Below are positions 43,701 to 54,349 of a DNA stretch of 64,000 nt, one piece after another. A program made the translations under genes and the position numbers. The stretch is taken from NCBI GenBank assembly GCA_031771865.1, contig JASISA010000041.1:620001-684000 (forward strand), in the 5' to 3' direction. The DNA is from Nothophaeocryptopus gaeumannii (taxonomy: Eukaryota; Ascomycota; Dothideomycetes; Mycosphaerellales; Mycosphaerellaceae). The notes under the pieces are model-generated. The model was given only the letters and a program-made list of their open reading frames with translations. It had not been told where the DNA came from and did no database searches. Positions within the stretch are counted from its first letter, which is position 1, and each line of letters starts with the position of its first letter.

Positions 43701-43921
43701 CCGAGATGCGTCGTCTTCTCGACATGTGGAAAGATGATTTATTGGGCTTGTACACCACCAAGTGGCCTGTTCCGACGTATCTGGCGTGTTTAGCTGCGAA
43801 GAGGGCGCAGGGACATCTGAGGAGGGATTGCTGGGACGATGATGAAGGTGAGGGAGGGAATGTGAGTGGGGTGAAGTTGCCAGACGTGGAGGAGGTGAAG
43901 GATACGTTGTATTTCTTGTGA
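40778..43921 (+). CDS. Argonaute-like protein with degenerate PIWI catalytic site
   Basis: A single exon of 1,047 aa. The order resembles a eukaryotic Argonaute: variable N-terminal tail, N-domain and linker (about 60-260), PAZ ending at about 415-445 with NIDTGSNRTLLPADFCELFP, MID (about 500-615; LSLFFLPGTD, QKMMAIVLLRKDEHQ), PIWI (from about 657). In PIWI, the strand with the first catalytic Asp reads LTVAIHVQAV (His663). The RDG-type second Asp is Ser749 in ITVLRSGVS. The C-terminal block PTYLACLAAKRAQGHL has Cys1004 where Asp or His is usual. Slicer activity is therefore unlikely, though guide binding may persist. A Pro/Thr-rich insert (about 870-985) interrupts PIWI before its last helices. 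Residue matches are my alignment by eye. The ATG at 40778 is the first in frame. Confidence 0.7.
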   Translation: MNGNIEQKMNDLAINGNHSNEQSTDHVNDKKRQFGTIDMTVDSGLTAFKPKKFSTDDIFVTCTGFVQEPSVYYVPRNKSSQAFLHPEERKFIEQSFISAALEKSRAQPYLRLNKKKILLRQDKNGKFYSTENSAKLNNSLHETQPNAVISIWNGRGAPPSDLESALNTLRTSSGHSHSGKSVWKRFWLPKDKQTDLRWRPVKIDFFDNEMTDKMVVALASAHESLPADIQSQAEYHYIAVKMHFEKAVFSDIVAMSQSISLYDRDTERKQAASQVLQALLKHEYARDDLIVHGTKHFSMAQTVQSVDSQTGVHFVVGTKHTLACDATKSTYQLDSVCSKLFMDGGSVAEFMQNSDPSIHDALRGKKISFATDLGKQTAVISGVSTIKAGHAEMTDKHSYWRGKGSSQLPLPYSPCINIDTGSNRTLLPADFCELFPGQTLTKPMYSNLRNELAELRQGHSVNKLDGISVRDLHVHTVVDKMDRTRLQNLHGEILQKAQKKSISAIGFVQAGIDPIESPVSRRFRGAFQKTHLVKDAGIDVKQAQPLSLFFLPGTDPTQRWSAQLKRWSKSTAGGQKMMAIVLLRKDEHQSEIYNIIKYLGDCEVGLQTYFEQLEILEQKEMKDRVEGLGGAAHEAARRMARRNAPVGNPTAAKGPLDLTVAIHVQAVTIPTPKLDSNGSVVKKSQTVYEVTLQSRHSFGSQSYHSRRALVSQDNIHDTDIIASIVEPFIKSITKGADQDIQHRITVLRSGVSFAPNAHNPALSNDECTRLRGAVASKLSEQTKFSYVRLLEQKDLALFKDAIAVKTSQAEMTAGSGNSRTIFITGVTYSKSGSRIVHVHRGNSNGSGGSSIVTLTIYGDRLAEEEDHHKTDPSAHSLANADLLNSGGPVQSPAKKPTTNGNINSTMQHPSRSQRRKKTRKPLQIDTSIATNHADRFSTPTPTPTTPLTPALAVQPPTPTQVKQQTSTTEAATTEAEMRRLLDMWKDDLLGLYTTKWPVPTYLACLAAKRAQGHLRRDCWDDDEGEGGNVSGVKLPDVEEVKDTLYFL

Positions 43922-44293
43922 GGACGGATAGGGAAGAGTATCGAAAGATGATCGCGGTGTTGGAGGACGAGAGATTCCTGGGTGATTGGGATCTGAAATA
44001 GCCTTCAGGAGCTTTTATGGAACGAAGATCTCTCGTCAAGGTATCTATTGACCGTAACCCTGCATCTCATTTCTTTCGTGTATCAAAGGCATTAGCCAAG
44101 TACCTTGAGAAAAATATGCCGTATCCACGAGCAGGATCGGCTACTGTGCGCAGTCTCCTCGCAGAGTATGGAGATAAACCTGAATCAAGATATATTCAAG
44201 AATGTTGAACTTGCTTTCTAATGTTCACCTCGCCAATGCTTGTGAAGTGGATCGATGTCTCATCGCCATGAAGTCTTGAGCATGGTGGAAATT
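43922..44293. other. Convergent intergenic region
   Basis: 3' flanks of the Argonaute-like gene and the CCDC47-like gene. Only a 63-codon frame without motifs is present. Confidence 0.35.
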
Positions 44294-45829
44294 CTATGCC
44301 CTCATAGTCTGCTTCTTCATGCTCTTCCGTTGACTCTTGTCCTTCTCCTTCTCGAGAAACTGCCGCCAAGGTTAGTCAGTATATGAACCGATCGTCACGA
44401 CAGTAGGAATGACGCACCTTTTTTTGCTCCTCAGCAGACATCTTGCTAAGTTTGCGATCCCGCTCCTCCTTCTTGAGCTTCTCAGTCGCCTGCCGCCTGT
44501 CTTCGGCCTTCTCCTCCTCATCGATCTTCTTGATCTTGCGAATCTCCTCCTCTCTCGTGGCGCGGACTTTTCGGAGCGCCTCAGGCCGGAAGTGGGCGTT
44601 CTGTACGAGCAAATCTGGCAATTTCAGGAAGTAGCTGAAAATAGCTGCGCTATTGGCCTCGGTTCCCAATTTCATGGAAAGCTGTACTCGCTTCTTGGGC
44701 ACCAGCTCGTTGAGCTTCTTCGGCGCGTCGATTGGCTGGTCAGAGACGATGAGAGCTTCGAGGTCGTCACCCACGGTGTTCACAGCCTTGATCAGCTCCG
44801 GAGTGAGAAAAGCTTCGGTCACCTCTGCGCTCTCTGACATTACAGTCGCCCAAACGGGAAGCTTCGGGTGGTCCTTGGCCGAAGTCAAGCTCACGTCGTA
44901 GCGATCGTTCCTCAGCTCCCTCATTTTGTTCTTGTGCACAATAGCCCAGACAAACCCATCATACGTGCTGTCTTTGATTGGGCCCAGAGACTGTCCCTGA
45001 GCTTGCGCCGGTGCCAGCGACTTTTCCCTGCCATCGAACATGTACGCGGTAGCCTCGACGCGCTCTGCAGGTGCAGGGATGCTGTCCATGAAGAAGGAGA
45101 GAGCAGTCTCACCGAGCCAGACGAGTGGGTTGTATCGCTTGTAAAGGCTGAGCTTGATGTCCACCCATGCGACGTTCTGTCTACCAGTCGCATATGTGAT
45201 GTACTCGTACTTGCTCTTCTCCTTGTAGAACTCATCAGGAACGTTCAAGGTCCCTTTGCTCTGGCTATCATCCGCACTTGCTTGTTTCCTGCTACCAAAT
45301 CCAACGACCGCGAATTCGGAGTCTAGAAGTGGAAGATGTATCTTTGCCCAATCCTTTGCGCGCTTCCTGTTCATGCTGGCTCCAATCAGGTTGATGACCA
45401 TGACCACGACGATGACAGGAAGGATGAATAGCTCTTGATAGAAGTCGGCAATCGTGACGCGCTCCCATACGCGGTACCATTTCGTGTATGGGCGGCCTGC
45501 GAGACCTACGCCGGCGCCGAACAGAGAGTTCGCGGCAGAGGGTTTGCCTGTTGGGGCAGCGGCATCGAAGACGGACGAGGCAGCATGGCTGGGCTACGTT
45601 ACTATGAGGTCGATGCGTATGTACATGAGTGGTCGTACCTGGGTGCTACCGGCGATGCTGTCGCGAAATCGGCGAAGTCTAGGATTGTTGTCAATATGCA
45701 GTCCATGCCAAGCAAGCTACATGTAGTCAGATTGCACATACCATCCGCTCCCGATGATGCTGCTGCAGAAGAGACGGACGACTTGGCGCCTCCAAGTAGG
45801 CCTTGGAGGTCCTTCAGGAAGCCAGCCAT
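44294..45829 (-). CDS. CCDC47-like ER membrane protein (DUF1682)
   Basis: Model: complement(join(44294..44359,44418..45588,45639..45678,45742..45829)), 454 aa, with introns of 58, 50 and 63 bp and all phases consistent. CCDC47 is an ER protein that acts with the translocon (PAT complex) in multipass membrane-protein folding; fungal orthologues are little studied. The spliced N-terminus is MAGFLKDLQGLLGGAK, then DDFADFATASPVAP. One membrane segment follows (DFYQELFILPVIVVVMVINL). The cytosolic domain contains FMDSIPAPAERVEATAYMFD and ESAEVTEAFLTPELIKAV. The C-terminal helix is strongly charged (REEEIRKIKKIDEEEKAEDR) and ends in a Lys/Arg-rich last exon (KSQRKSMKKQTMRA), as in CCDC47. Exon 2 is only 40 nt. 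Confidence 0.85.
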
Positions 45830-46257
45830 TGTGATTAACCTCAATACAGTGTTGATGTCCAGCTCTCAAGCAAAAGGCAGGGCAGTTGAAGGCACTGACT
45901 GGGCCTGTGCGCAGCGCGGAAGTCAAAGTCAATTTCCCGGAGCTTCTTTGAGCCTCAGCGGGGCCTGAAGACGACCTCCTCCTCCAATGCCTTGATTGCT
46001 TCCTAATCGGGCAACGAGCTCGCTGCGGCCTGGCATGCTTCAGGTACGCGAGTCACGAATGACTCGTCATCTTGTTTCCTACTAGGAGGTAGTATTCTAT
46101 ATCGCTCTCAAGTATACCTTCGCACCCTGTTCCCCCTCTCTTCCCCATTGGATCTCTCATGTCCTTAGCACTGGCGTCTTGTTTCGGCACATCTATTGGA
46201 CACGGTGAGAAGAGAAAACATACTATAGGCATTTATCCCAAGTGGGGCTATACAATC
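45830..46257. promoter_or_regulatory. Divergent promoter region
   Basis: 428 bp between the CCDC47-like gene and the FAD oxidoreductase. An in-frame ATG at 46159 lies inside it and would extend the oxidoreductase by 33 unconvincing residues. No specific site is recognised. Confidence 0.35.
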
Positions 46258-47804
46258 ATGGAGTCTCAAGGCAACCCAAATCGCCCGAAGCATAGGCAGC
46301 CGTGTGGCCTGCCGCTGGCCGAGAGCACCAAGAGCTTCTGGCATACAGAGCCTTCGCCACTTCTCCTAGGACATCGCTCTACTCGCCATCTGCCAGAGAC
46401 TGCTGATGTCGTTGTTATCGGAAGCGGCATCACAGGCGCCTCAATCGCCCATCATCTCCTCACAGAAGGTGACGGTAAGAAGCCAAGCGTTGTATTGCTC
46501 GAGGCCCGTGAAGCGTGCTGGGGAGCTACTGGTCGAGTCCGTTTACATCCCATCTTTCAACCATTCACCACTTCAGCTAATGCGTTCAACAGAACGGCGG
46601 CCACTGCCAACCTCTCTTCTTCTCCCATCCCCATGACCCCAGCATCGGCCGCTTCGAGCTCAAGACCTTTCGGACCCTGCAATCTCTTATCCAAGAAAAG
46701 TCCCTTGACTGCGAATTTGTCGAACAGCCTGGTGTGCATGCCACCTACTCCCGCAGCCACCTCAACACCGCCGAAATCGCAGTGGACACCATCAAAGACA
46801 ACGCCCCCGATCTAGGCGCCATGATGCGTCTCGTCACAGACCGAGATGAGCTCAACGCATATCGCGTCCCCACCGCTCTCGGCGCCGTCGTGACTTCTGT
46901 AGCCGGCCGGCTCTGGCCTTACAAACTCGTCTCTCGAATCTTCGAAGACCTCCTAACGTCTCCAGACCTGGGAGGCGGATCATTCAACCTCCAAACCCTC
47001 ACACCCGTCGACAAACTCACTCAACATCCGGATGGAGCCACAGTCCACACGACAACCCGCGGCTCCATCCGCGCCAAGAAAGTCATCCTCGCCACCAACG
47101 CCTACACCTCCCATCTCCTCCCCACCTTTGCGGATCTCATCGTGCCCTGCCGCGGCCAAATGTCCTCTTTAATGCCCTTTGACTCGGTTGCTGGCCCCGA
47201 CCGCCTCAAAACCTCTCTGGGATTCGACGGCGAAGCCCTCGACGACTACCTCATCCAACGCCCAAATGAAAAGGGAGGCCATCTCATGTTCGGCGGTGGA
47301 CGCCAAGCGGGTCCCTCTATAGGAACCATCGACGATACGGTGGTTGACGAGAAGGTGAGCAAGTATTTGAAGAGTAAATTAATTGAAGTTTTCAATCTCC
47401 CCGAAGGAGGACAGGGAAAGACTGAAATGGAAGCGACGCATATATGGACGGGCATTATGGGGTACTCGAGGGATGATCATCCTTGGGTTGGGCAGGTGCC
47501 GGATGCGACGAATACGTACATCGCTGCGGGGTTTACGGGGCATGGGATGCCGAATACGTGGTTGAGTGGTAAGGCTGTTGCGTTGATGGTGGGGAAGGCC
47601 TTGGAAGGGAGGAAGGATTTGGAGGAGCAGGTTAGGATTGCGAGGGAGGAGACGGGGTTGCCGGAATGTTACGTGTGCACGGAGGAGAGGATGGAGAGGG
47701 CGATGGAATTGGAGGATGTGGAGGCTAGGGATTGGGCGGAGATGGAGAGGGGGAGGAGGGGGAGTATTCGACAGAGGGGGCAGGTGGCGAGTGGATACGC
47801 CTAG
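46258..47804 (+). CDS. FAD-dependent oxidoreductase (DAO family)
   Basis: Model: join(46258..46536,46593..47804), 496 aa, with a 56-bp phase-0 intron (donor GTCCGT, branch CTAAT, acceptor AACAG). The fold is that of D-amino-acid oxidase-type flavoenzymes, which oxidise amines or amino acids. The FAD-binding motif is DVVVIGSGITGASIAHHLL at about residue 44. The splice junction restores GATGRNGGHC, a hallmark of this fungal subfamily. Middle landmarks are AKKVILATNAYTSHLLP and VPCRGQMSSL. The C-terminal flavin block is IWTGIMGYSRDDHPWVG followed by AAGFTGHGMPNTWLSGKAVA. The start at 46258 gives the usual length; ATG 46159 is an alternative. The GC-rich 3' end stops only 65 bp from the convergent SQT1 gene. 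Confidence 0.85.
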
Positions 47805-47869
47805 GTGCCACGTTTTCGGGTATCTCAATGCATGCTTTTATTTCTTTCCTCATAACCCTAACCCTTTCC

Positions 47870-49378
47870 TCATATCTTTGCTGTATCGAAGACCAGGCTC
47901 ACACCATCATCACCAGCCGTGACGATCCTCTTCCCACCACCTCCTTGTACAAAACCGAGGATGCCACCTCCTTCTCCTCCGCCTCTGTGCCCTTTCCACT
48001 CACCCACCAGTCCACCCCCAGCAGCAGCCGTCCCACCTCTAACATCCCATCTCCTCACAACGCCATCATTGCCACAACTCGTCAACATCCAATTCCTCTC
48101 GATCGGCGTCCCGAGTTTCGTCTTGACGAATTCGACTTTGATTACTGCTTCCTCTTCATGTGCTTCTTTGATGTGCCGACGGACGGCGAAGTTGTGTGCG
48201 GCGTCGAAGAGGGCTATTGAGCCGTCTACTGAGCCTGCGGCGAGGAGCGTGAGAGGTGGTTGAGAAAAGTCTAGGGTTTCAACGCCGTCGCTTTGGGCTT
48301 GGAGGGAGGCTATAATTTGGCCAGCTTGGCCTGCGCTTGCTGGTGACGGGTTCTGTTTTCCTCCTCCGGCTTTGGGTTTTGCTCCTGCTCCTTTCGCTCC
48401 TACTCCTGAGGATTGCTGTGGCGCGGAGAGACGAGGAAGTCCCACAACGCGAATCTGTCCTTCTGCTCCGCCTACTGCTACGATTCCTCCACCTGGTGAG
48501 ACTGCGGCGCTGTATAATCCACCCTCGACTTTGAAGCGCTCGTCGTCTTGGGTCAGACCTACGACTGCTTGGCTTCCATTAGGATCTACGACGCCTGCGG
48601 CTGCCGCCTCGCCGAAAACGTCCCAAACATACAGGCTGCCAGCTTCGTCGACTGTAGCAAGGAGTTTGCCGTCGGGTGTCCATGCTCCGGCTGTTGAGGG
48701 TGCTTGGTGTAGAAAGAAGGTTTGCACGATTGTGAGTAGTGATGAGGGGTCTGCAGCGTTGATTGTGTAGACCCAAATTGAGCCATCATTTGCGCCAAAG
48801 GCTACGGTGTTTGGGTATTGAGCGTGTGGGCAGGGGAGCATCCAGTTGATTTCTTCGACCTCCTTCGCAGAGCCTACCAGTCTTGCAGGAGATGTGGAAG
48901 TAGGGGTAGTGTAGACTGAGAGCTTGCCAGCTAATGTCGCTGTCGCCACGTACCCGCCTTGTGGGAGAGTGAAGGTGATGGCGTTGACGCTCTCGTCTTG
49001 TCCTTCTAGCTTCGCAATGACTTCTTGTCCTTTCCGCTCTCTTGGTTGTGGATCTGTCTCGTAGCTCGCTGGCAGTACAGGCCCTTCTGGAGGTGTGCTA
49101 TCCCAAATGTATGCGACGTCGTCTCCTGCTCCTGTTGCTATGAGCTCTGGTCTCGAGGGGTGTTGTGCGATACAGAAGATGCTGTCTTTGTGTTGATCAA
49201 AATGTGCCGCGCTGTCGTTTTGCAGCTGAATCTCTTCTAGCGTTCCATCTTCGCCCTCATCGCCTGAGTCCATTGCCGCATCTCCATCGTCCTCTGCCAC
49301 CTCTTCTGCCTCATCGGGATCGAGCATGGCATCATCTTCCTCGTGCGGGTTCGGGTCGTGCAGGTCGCGGTCTGTCAT
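47870..49378 (-). CDS. SQT1: Ribosome assembly WD40 protein Sqt1 (AAMP-like)
   Basis: A single exon of 502 aa. Sqt1 is a dedicated chaperone of ribosomal protein Rpl10/uL16 during 60S subunit assembly; the human relative is AAMP. The acidic N-terminus (DPDEAEEVAEDDGDAAMDSG) is typical. The propeller opens with HKDSIFCIAQHPSRPELIAT and continues through VNAITFTLPQGGYVATATLA, GAWTPDGKLLATVDEAGSLY and LLAAGSVDGSIALFDAA to ILGFVQ and GDDGVSLVFDT. A low-complexity Gly/Ala/Lys insert (GAKGAGAKPKAGGGKQNP) interrupts one blade. It is the last gene before the AT-rich island, whose edge is about 260 bp upstream of its ATG, so its promoter abuts repetitive DNA. Confidence 0.88.
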   Translation of the reverse strand: MTDRDLHDPNPHEEDDAMLDPDEAEEVAEDDGDAAMDSGDEGEDGTLEEIQLQNDSAAHFDQHKDSIFCIAQHPSRPELIATGAGDDVAYIWDSTPPEGPVLPASYETDPQPRERKGQEVIAKLEGQDESVNAITFTLPQGGYVATATLAGKLSVYTTPTSTSPARLVGSAKEVEEINWMLPCPHAQYPNTVAFGANDGSIWVYTINAADPSSLLTIVQTFFLHQAPSTAGAWTPDGKLLATVDEAGSLYVWDVFGEAAAAGVVDPNGSQAVVGLTQDDERFKVEGGLYSAAVSPGGGIVAVGGAEGQIRVVGLPRLSAPQQSSGVGAKGAGAKPKAGGGKQNPSPASAGQAGQIIASLQAQSDGVETLDFSQPPLTLLAAGSVDGSIALFDAAHNFAVRRHIKEAHEEEAVIKVEFVKTKLGTPIERNWMLTSCGNDGVVRRWDVRGGTAAAGGGLVGEWKGHRGGGEGGGILGFVQGGGGKRIVTAGDDGVSLVFDTAKI

Positions 49379-49640
49379 AATGGTAATCCCAAGGTGCGTG
49401 TTCGTGTGGTCCGTTGTTCGTCTCGGCGTTTGTTCGTGGCAATGCGTCGTTTATACGAGTCTGTCGTGCTTTGTAATTCTTTTCTTGCTTCAACTTCGAA
49501 CTTCGACACGAGTTCGATCTGTCACGGCGTTTATCGTAGTACATTATGTAATCAGCGTCTCCAGTCAAATATTGACGCAGAACTCCTTCAACCCTGTCGC
49601 TTTCAATTATATTAACATTACGCCTAAATATACTTAGTTA
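49379..49640. promoter_or_regulatory. SQT1 promoter and boundary to the AT-rich island
   Basis: Normal composition continues to about 49,600. The sequence then switches within tens of bases to TA-rich DNA. The whole promoter of SQT1 must fit in roughly 250 bp unless it uses the island. Confidence 0.5.
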
Positions 49641-52199
49641 GCTATTACTAAAGCTATTCTAAAATTATCTTTATTATCTATATCTATTAAGAGTATCTTA
49701 TTATTACTAATTATTTAAGAATATAACTTTCCTATAAGATATATTTTATATTAGTTATTCCTAGTAGATTAGAGTAAGAAGTATTATTTAGGTCTATAGA
49801 TAAATCTTACTTAAAGTAGATATTAAAAGAAGTAGATCTTATTATAGTATTATACTTATTTATATAGATCTAGATATTATAGTTATATAATCGTACTTAG
49901 AGTTTTCGTAATATAGCTTTTCTATTATATTTAGTACTATAGGCTAAATTATATATAACTAAGACTTAATATAACTTATTATATAGAGAAAACTCTATTT
50001 AAACTCTTAGTTATATCTAATAATGTAAGCTAAGTTATTATTATTATCGTAATTAGTAAAAGAGCTAATTAATAAGGCTTTAGTACTTTTCTCTCTATTT
50101 TTATTATTCTTTACTTCTTTATTACTAAACTTAAACTATTTTAGTATCTTAGTAGAGTCTTTAAAGAAGTATTTAGTCTTTATATACTCTTCCTTCTTAT
50201 AATAGAAGTAATACTTAAATAAATCTTTAAGTCTCTTTTTAGTAATCTTTTTAGAGCCTTTTTTCCTCTTCTAATAAATAAGGTAACTCTCTTATCTTTA
50301 GAGTTATAATATCTAGACTTACCTAATAGATTCGAAAATAAAGACTCTATATTATAAGTATTTTTATTACTTCTAAGGGATTAACTAATTAAAGTAATAA
50401 AGGAGTTAAATTTGCTAGTAAGGTAGGTAAGAGTCTATACTATAATAACTTACTTAAGAGTCTCTACTCCTTTAGCCTTTAATAAATTATAAAGGTAGCG
50501 AATAGTTGTAGTATACTCCTCTACTCTATTAGACGATTCTAGAGTAGTATTAAAGAATTCCTTTAAAAGTAGGAATTTAGAATTAAATCCTTAAAAGGAA
50601 TATAATTCTTTTAATAATTCCTATACCTCTTTAGCTATATTAGTATATTAAATCTATAATAAAGGTCCGTCTTTAACTACTAATCTTATAACTAAAAGGG
50701 CTTTAGCTATAGTTATATCCTTAGTAGCTTCTTCTAAGGATTAAGGGGTTTCTATAGCTTTAATATAGCCTTCTTCGACTAAATAAGACTATATTCTTAA
50801 AGACTATATCTCGTAATTAGATTATCCTTTAAGACGTTGAAATATAAAGGTCTTATTACTCAGAGATATCTTTTAATATATATAACTTATAGGTAATACT
50901 TATAATTAAAATAGAAATACTAAGCTAGTATTTACTAAAGATAGAGAAGGATCTAGATAAACTAGTAGAGAAGATCTAAAAGATATTCTAGAGAGTAACT
51001 AAGAATATAATCCCTAAAGCTAAATTATTAAATTATATATAATAAAGCTAGACTCTAGAATACTAAAGACTAGTATAGCTAATAATATACTAACTATATA
51101 GAGAATAGTAAAAAAGAAGATTAGATATCTAATACTATATATATATTAATACCTACTATATAAGAAATAAGTAAATCTAAAAGAATATAAACCTAATATA
51201 GTAAAAAATAGTATAAGAGCTTATAGATAACCTAACTATACTATTAGAAATAGTAAAGTAGGCTAGAAAAGATAAAAAGAATAAAAGGCTTTTTTCTAGT
51301 TTCTAAGAATAATAGAGAAAGTTAAGTAAGACTAAGTAGAAGGTATAATAGATAAAAGTAAAGTAGTTATATTAGTAGTATACTTCTTCTTAAACCTAAG
51401 AGTAGTAAACTTAAGTAATATATTAAAAATATAACTCTTAAAGTACTTTAAAATACTCTAAGAGATAAATAGAGAAGAAGTATAATAAGCTCTATAAAGA
51501 CTACTAAAGTTTAAAGTAATAAGCTTAAGTAGGATTATAAATAAAATAATATACGAGTATAAAGATACTATTACTCTAGTTCTATTAAGATTCTACACTA
51601 TATACTTATATTTAAAGTATTACTTAAAACTCTTTAAAGAGTTAATTATAGTACTTATCTATAAGCCTTAAAAGCTAAACTATACTAAAGTAGGTATATA
51701 TAGACTAATAGTACTTTTAAATACTTTTATAAAGATACTAGAAGTAAGTATAGCTTACTAGATATTTAAGGAAATAGAAGAAAGAAATCTTTTACTAGAA
51801 GAATAAATAGAAGTCTAGCTAAGTAAATCTATAATAATAGGTCTTAACCTAGTAGTAGAGTAAGGTATACAATTATCTAAAAAGTAAACTTTAGAATAGT
51901 AGCTTTAATACTATACCTTAATATCTTAAGAGCTTTTAATAATATCTTCTACCTCTAAATAAAAGGATTCCTATTATATCTAGTAGAGTTTGTATAGTTA
52001 TTCCTCTAAGACTATAAAATATATCTAAAGCTAAGTAACTATCTAGACTAGCTAAGACCTTAAAGAATAAATATACTATAAAGCTTAATACTCTCTTTAA
52101 TACTATTTCTATTCTTTATATTAATAATAATAATAATAATATTCTTGTATTACTGTACTATTCTATCTATAGACAAGTAGCTATCTCTAACTCGTTCTT

Positions 52200-53938
52200 T
52201 AAAGGTAAAAGCTATTAGTATAAAACCCTTCTACTCCTTCCTATCTTGTAGGATTCTACCCCTACTACTATCTTCTATTTGTCCTTTAAATATAGAGAGG
52301 ATCTCTATAGCTCCTTCCTCTTACTAGGTCCTTTTACTCCTATCCTTCCTCCTCCCTTATAAGCGAGAACTATTCTAGTATCCCCTCCCTAATTATCTAC
52401 CTCGTAGCTATATTAAGGCCTCTCCTTGTTTATATAATCTCTTACTATAAGGATCTAGTATCTTGAAATAGTCTCTCCCTTACTTCTCATTTTTCTAGGT
52501 AGAATATTATAACATATTTGAGTATCTAGGCCCTATATCTATATGTGTATTCGGGTATTTTACCTAGGACTCTTCTCCTTATAAGGTATGCATTTAAGCT
52601 AATATATTCGGTCCTAATAAGTATTACTACTATACTCTATAGCCTAGACTATCCCTTATAGAGTTTTCTACCCCTCTCTCTATCTTACTAGACTACTAGG
52701 AGTTCTTAGCCTTATTAGGCCGTGTATCTCTTCTTAAGTTAGGTTAGCTATATCTTATTATAGGTTAGGTGCATCTACTATCCCTTTAGTATTAGGTTAC
52801 TCTATTAGATCTAATCTATCGCCTAGCCCTCTACTAATACTACAATGTCCTCTTGTCTAGTCCTCTAGGCCTATACCTATACTAGGCGTTTCCTTCTCCT
52901 ATACTCCCTTTAGATCTACTTGTATCTCTCCTAGATATACTTAGTAGTAGGATTGTCTTTAGTTTTAACTACCTAGTATCTTGTAATTTCTTATATATAT
53001 AGGTGTAGTAGTAGTATTTCGGTCTCCCTCTAGAGGATTCCTTCTAGGACACTTTTGTATACTCCTACGATATATCTAAGTACTTAGTTCTAAATCTTCT
53101 CTAGCGGGGTTATAATTCCCTTCCTATACCCTAGTACGCCCTCTAGTATTATCTATACTTTAGCTCTATATGTTATTGCTAGTCTAACTACTACTATATA
53201 AAGGTATCTTACCTTCTAGAAGGATACTCCCTATATAGACTTGCATAGCCTTTAGAGGGATTGCGTCTAGGCTCTACCCTTCTCTACTACTATTTTAATA
53301 TATAGTCCCTACTATAGCTTAGAGTCTACTATTACTCCTAAGAGTCTAAGGTATAGGACTAGGCTATCTTGTACCCCTTAGATATTTACTATAGCTTACA
53401 TATTGTGTCTTTTCCTACTCCTAGAGAAGTGGATAAGCTAATACTTCTATAGTACGAATACAGCCCCGTGCCTAGATACCTACTAGATATACTTGTTATA
53501 TACTACTTCTAGTCTTCTATAGTTAGTCTCTATACTTTCCCTAAAGGCAAGGATATTAGAGTCGTCGATAAACCCTATAGCTATTACCCCTCTCCCCTCT
53601 AGGTCTAGGAGGAGTATAGATGCAAAGAATAGGAATAGTATTAGGGATAGGGTTAATCCTTATAGGATTCCTATAGCTTAAGGTCTTAGGTAGTCTATAT
53701 ATTCTCCTAGCCTAAGACATGTTATCCTGTCTTAGAGGAATAACTAGATAAATTGCACAATATAGGGCCTTTATTTTAATATTGTAGATAAGCCTCTAGT
53801 AGGAGGCGTTGTCGAAGGCTCCTGAAATATCTAGGTATAGCATCGAGGCCACTATTCTTAGGTTTGTCTTCTAGACTATTTGGACTTGTTCTATAATAAG
53901 TTTAAGTGCAGATACTATTAATCTCCCTAGCCTAGCTC
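52200..53938 (-). mobile_element. RIP-mutated LINE (non-LTR retrotransposon) remnant
   Basis: Read on the minus strand, 53,540-53,620 gives VIAIGFIDDSNILAFRESI, the reverse-transcriptase catalytic block (FxDD) of a Tad/I-like LINE. Further along the minus strand the left inverted arm gives RYLYIVVVRLVIIYRA, matching the conserved block after the polymerase. Stops are numerous. The 3' limit near 52,200 is only a guess from composition. It is not the same copy as the LINE at 56,143. Confidence 0.6.
53111..53513. repeat. Left arm of a large inverted duplication
   Basis: This arm (about 403 bp) is the reverse complement, with scattered differences, of 53,939-54,337. Outer ends match as TATAATTCCC and GGGAATTATA; inner ends read ATACTACTTC and GAAGTAGTAT. 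The arm contains sequence lying 3' of the reverse-transcriptase core of the LINE remnant. Confidence 0.8.
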
Positions 53939-54337
53939 GAAGTAGTATATAATAAGTATATCTAGTAGGTATCTAGGTATAGGGCTACGTTCGTACTATA
54001 GAAGTATTAGCTTATCTACTTCTCTAGGAATAGGAAAAGATATAATATGCAAGCTATAGTAAATATCTAGAGAGTATAAGATAGCCTAGTCCTATACCTT
54101 AGACTCTTAGGAGTAAGAGTAGACTCTAAGCTATAGTAGGGACTATATATTAAAATAGTAGTAGAGAAGGGTAGAGCCTAGACGTAATCCCTCTAAAGGC
54201 TATACAAGTCTATATAGGGAGTATCCTTCTAGAAGGTAAGATACCTTTATATAGTAGTAGTTAGACTAGTAATAATATATAGAGCTAGAGTATAGATAAT
54301 ACTAGAGGGCGTACTAGGGTATAGGAAGGGAATTATA
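53939..54337. repeat. Right arm of the large inverted duplication
   Basis: About 399 bp, separated from the left arm by about 425 bp holding the LINE reverse-transcriptase core. The arms differ at many C/T and G/A positions, as if each copy was RIP-mutated separately. A transcript across it could fold into a long hairpin. Confidence 0.8.
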
Positions 54338-54349
54338 CTATAAAAGGTT

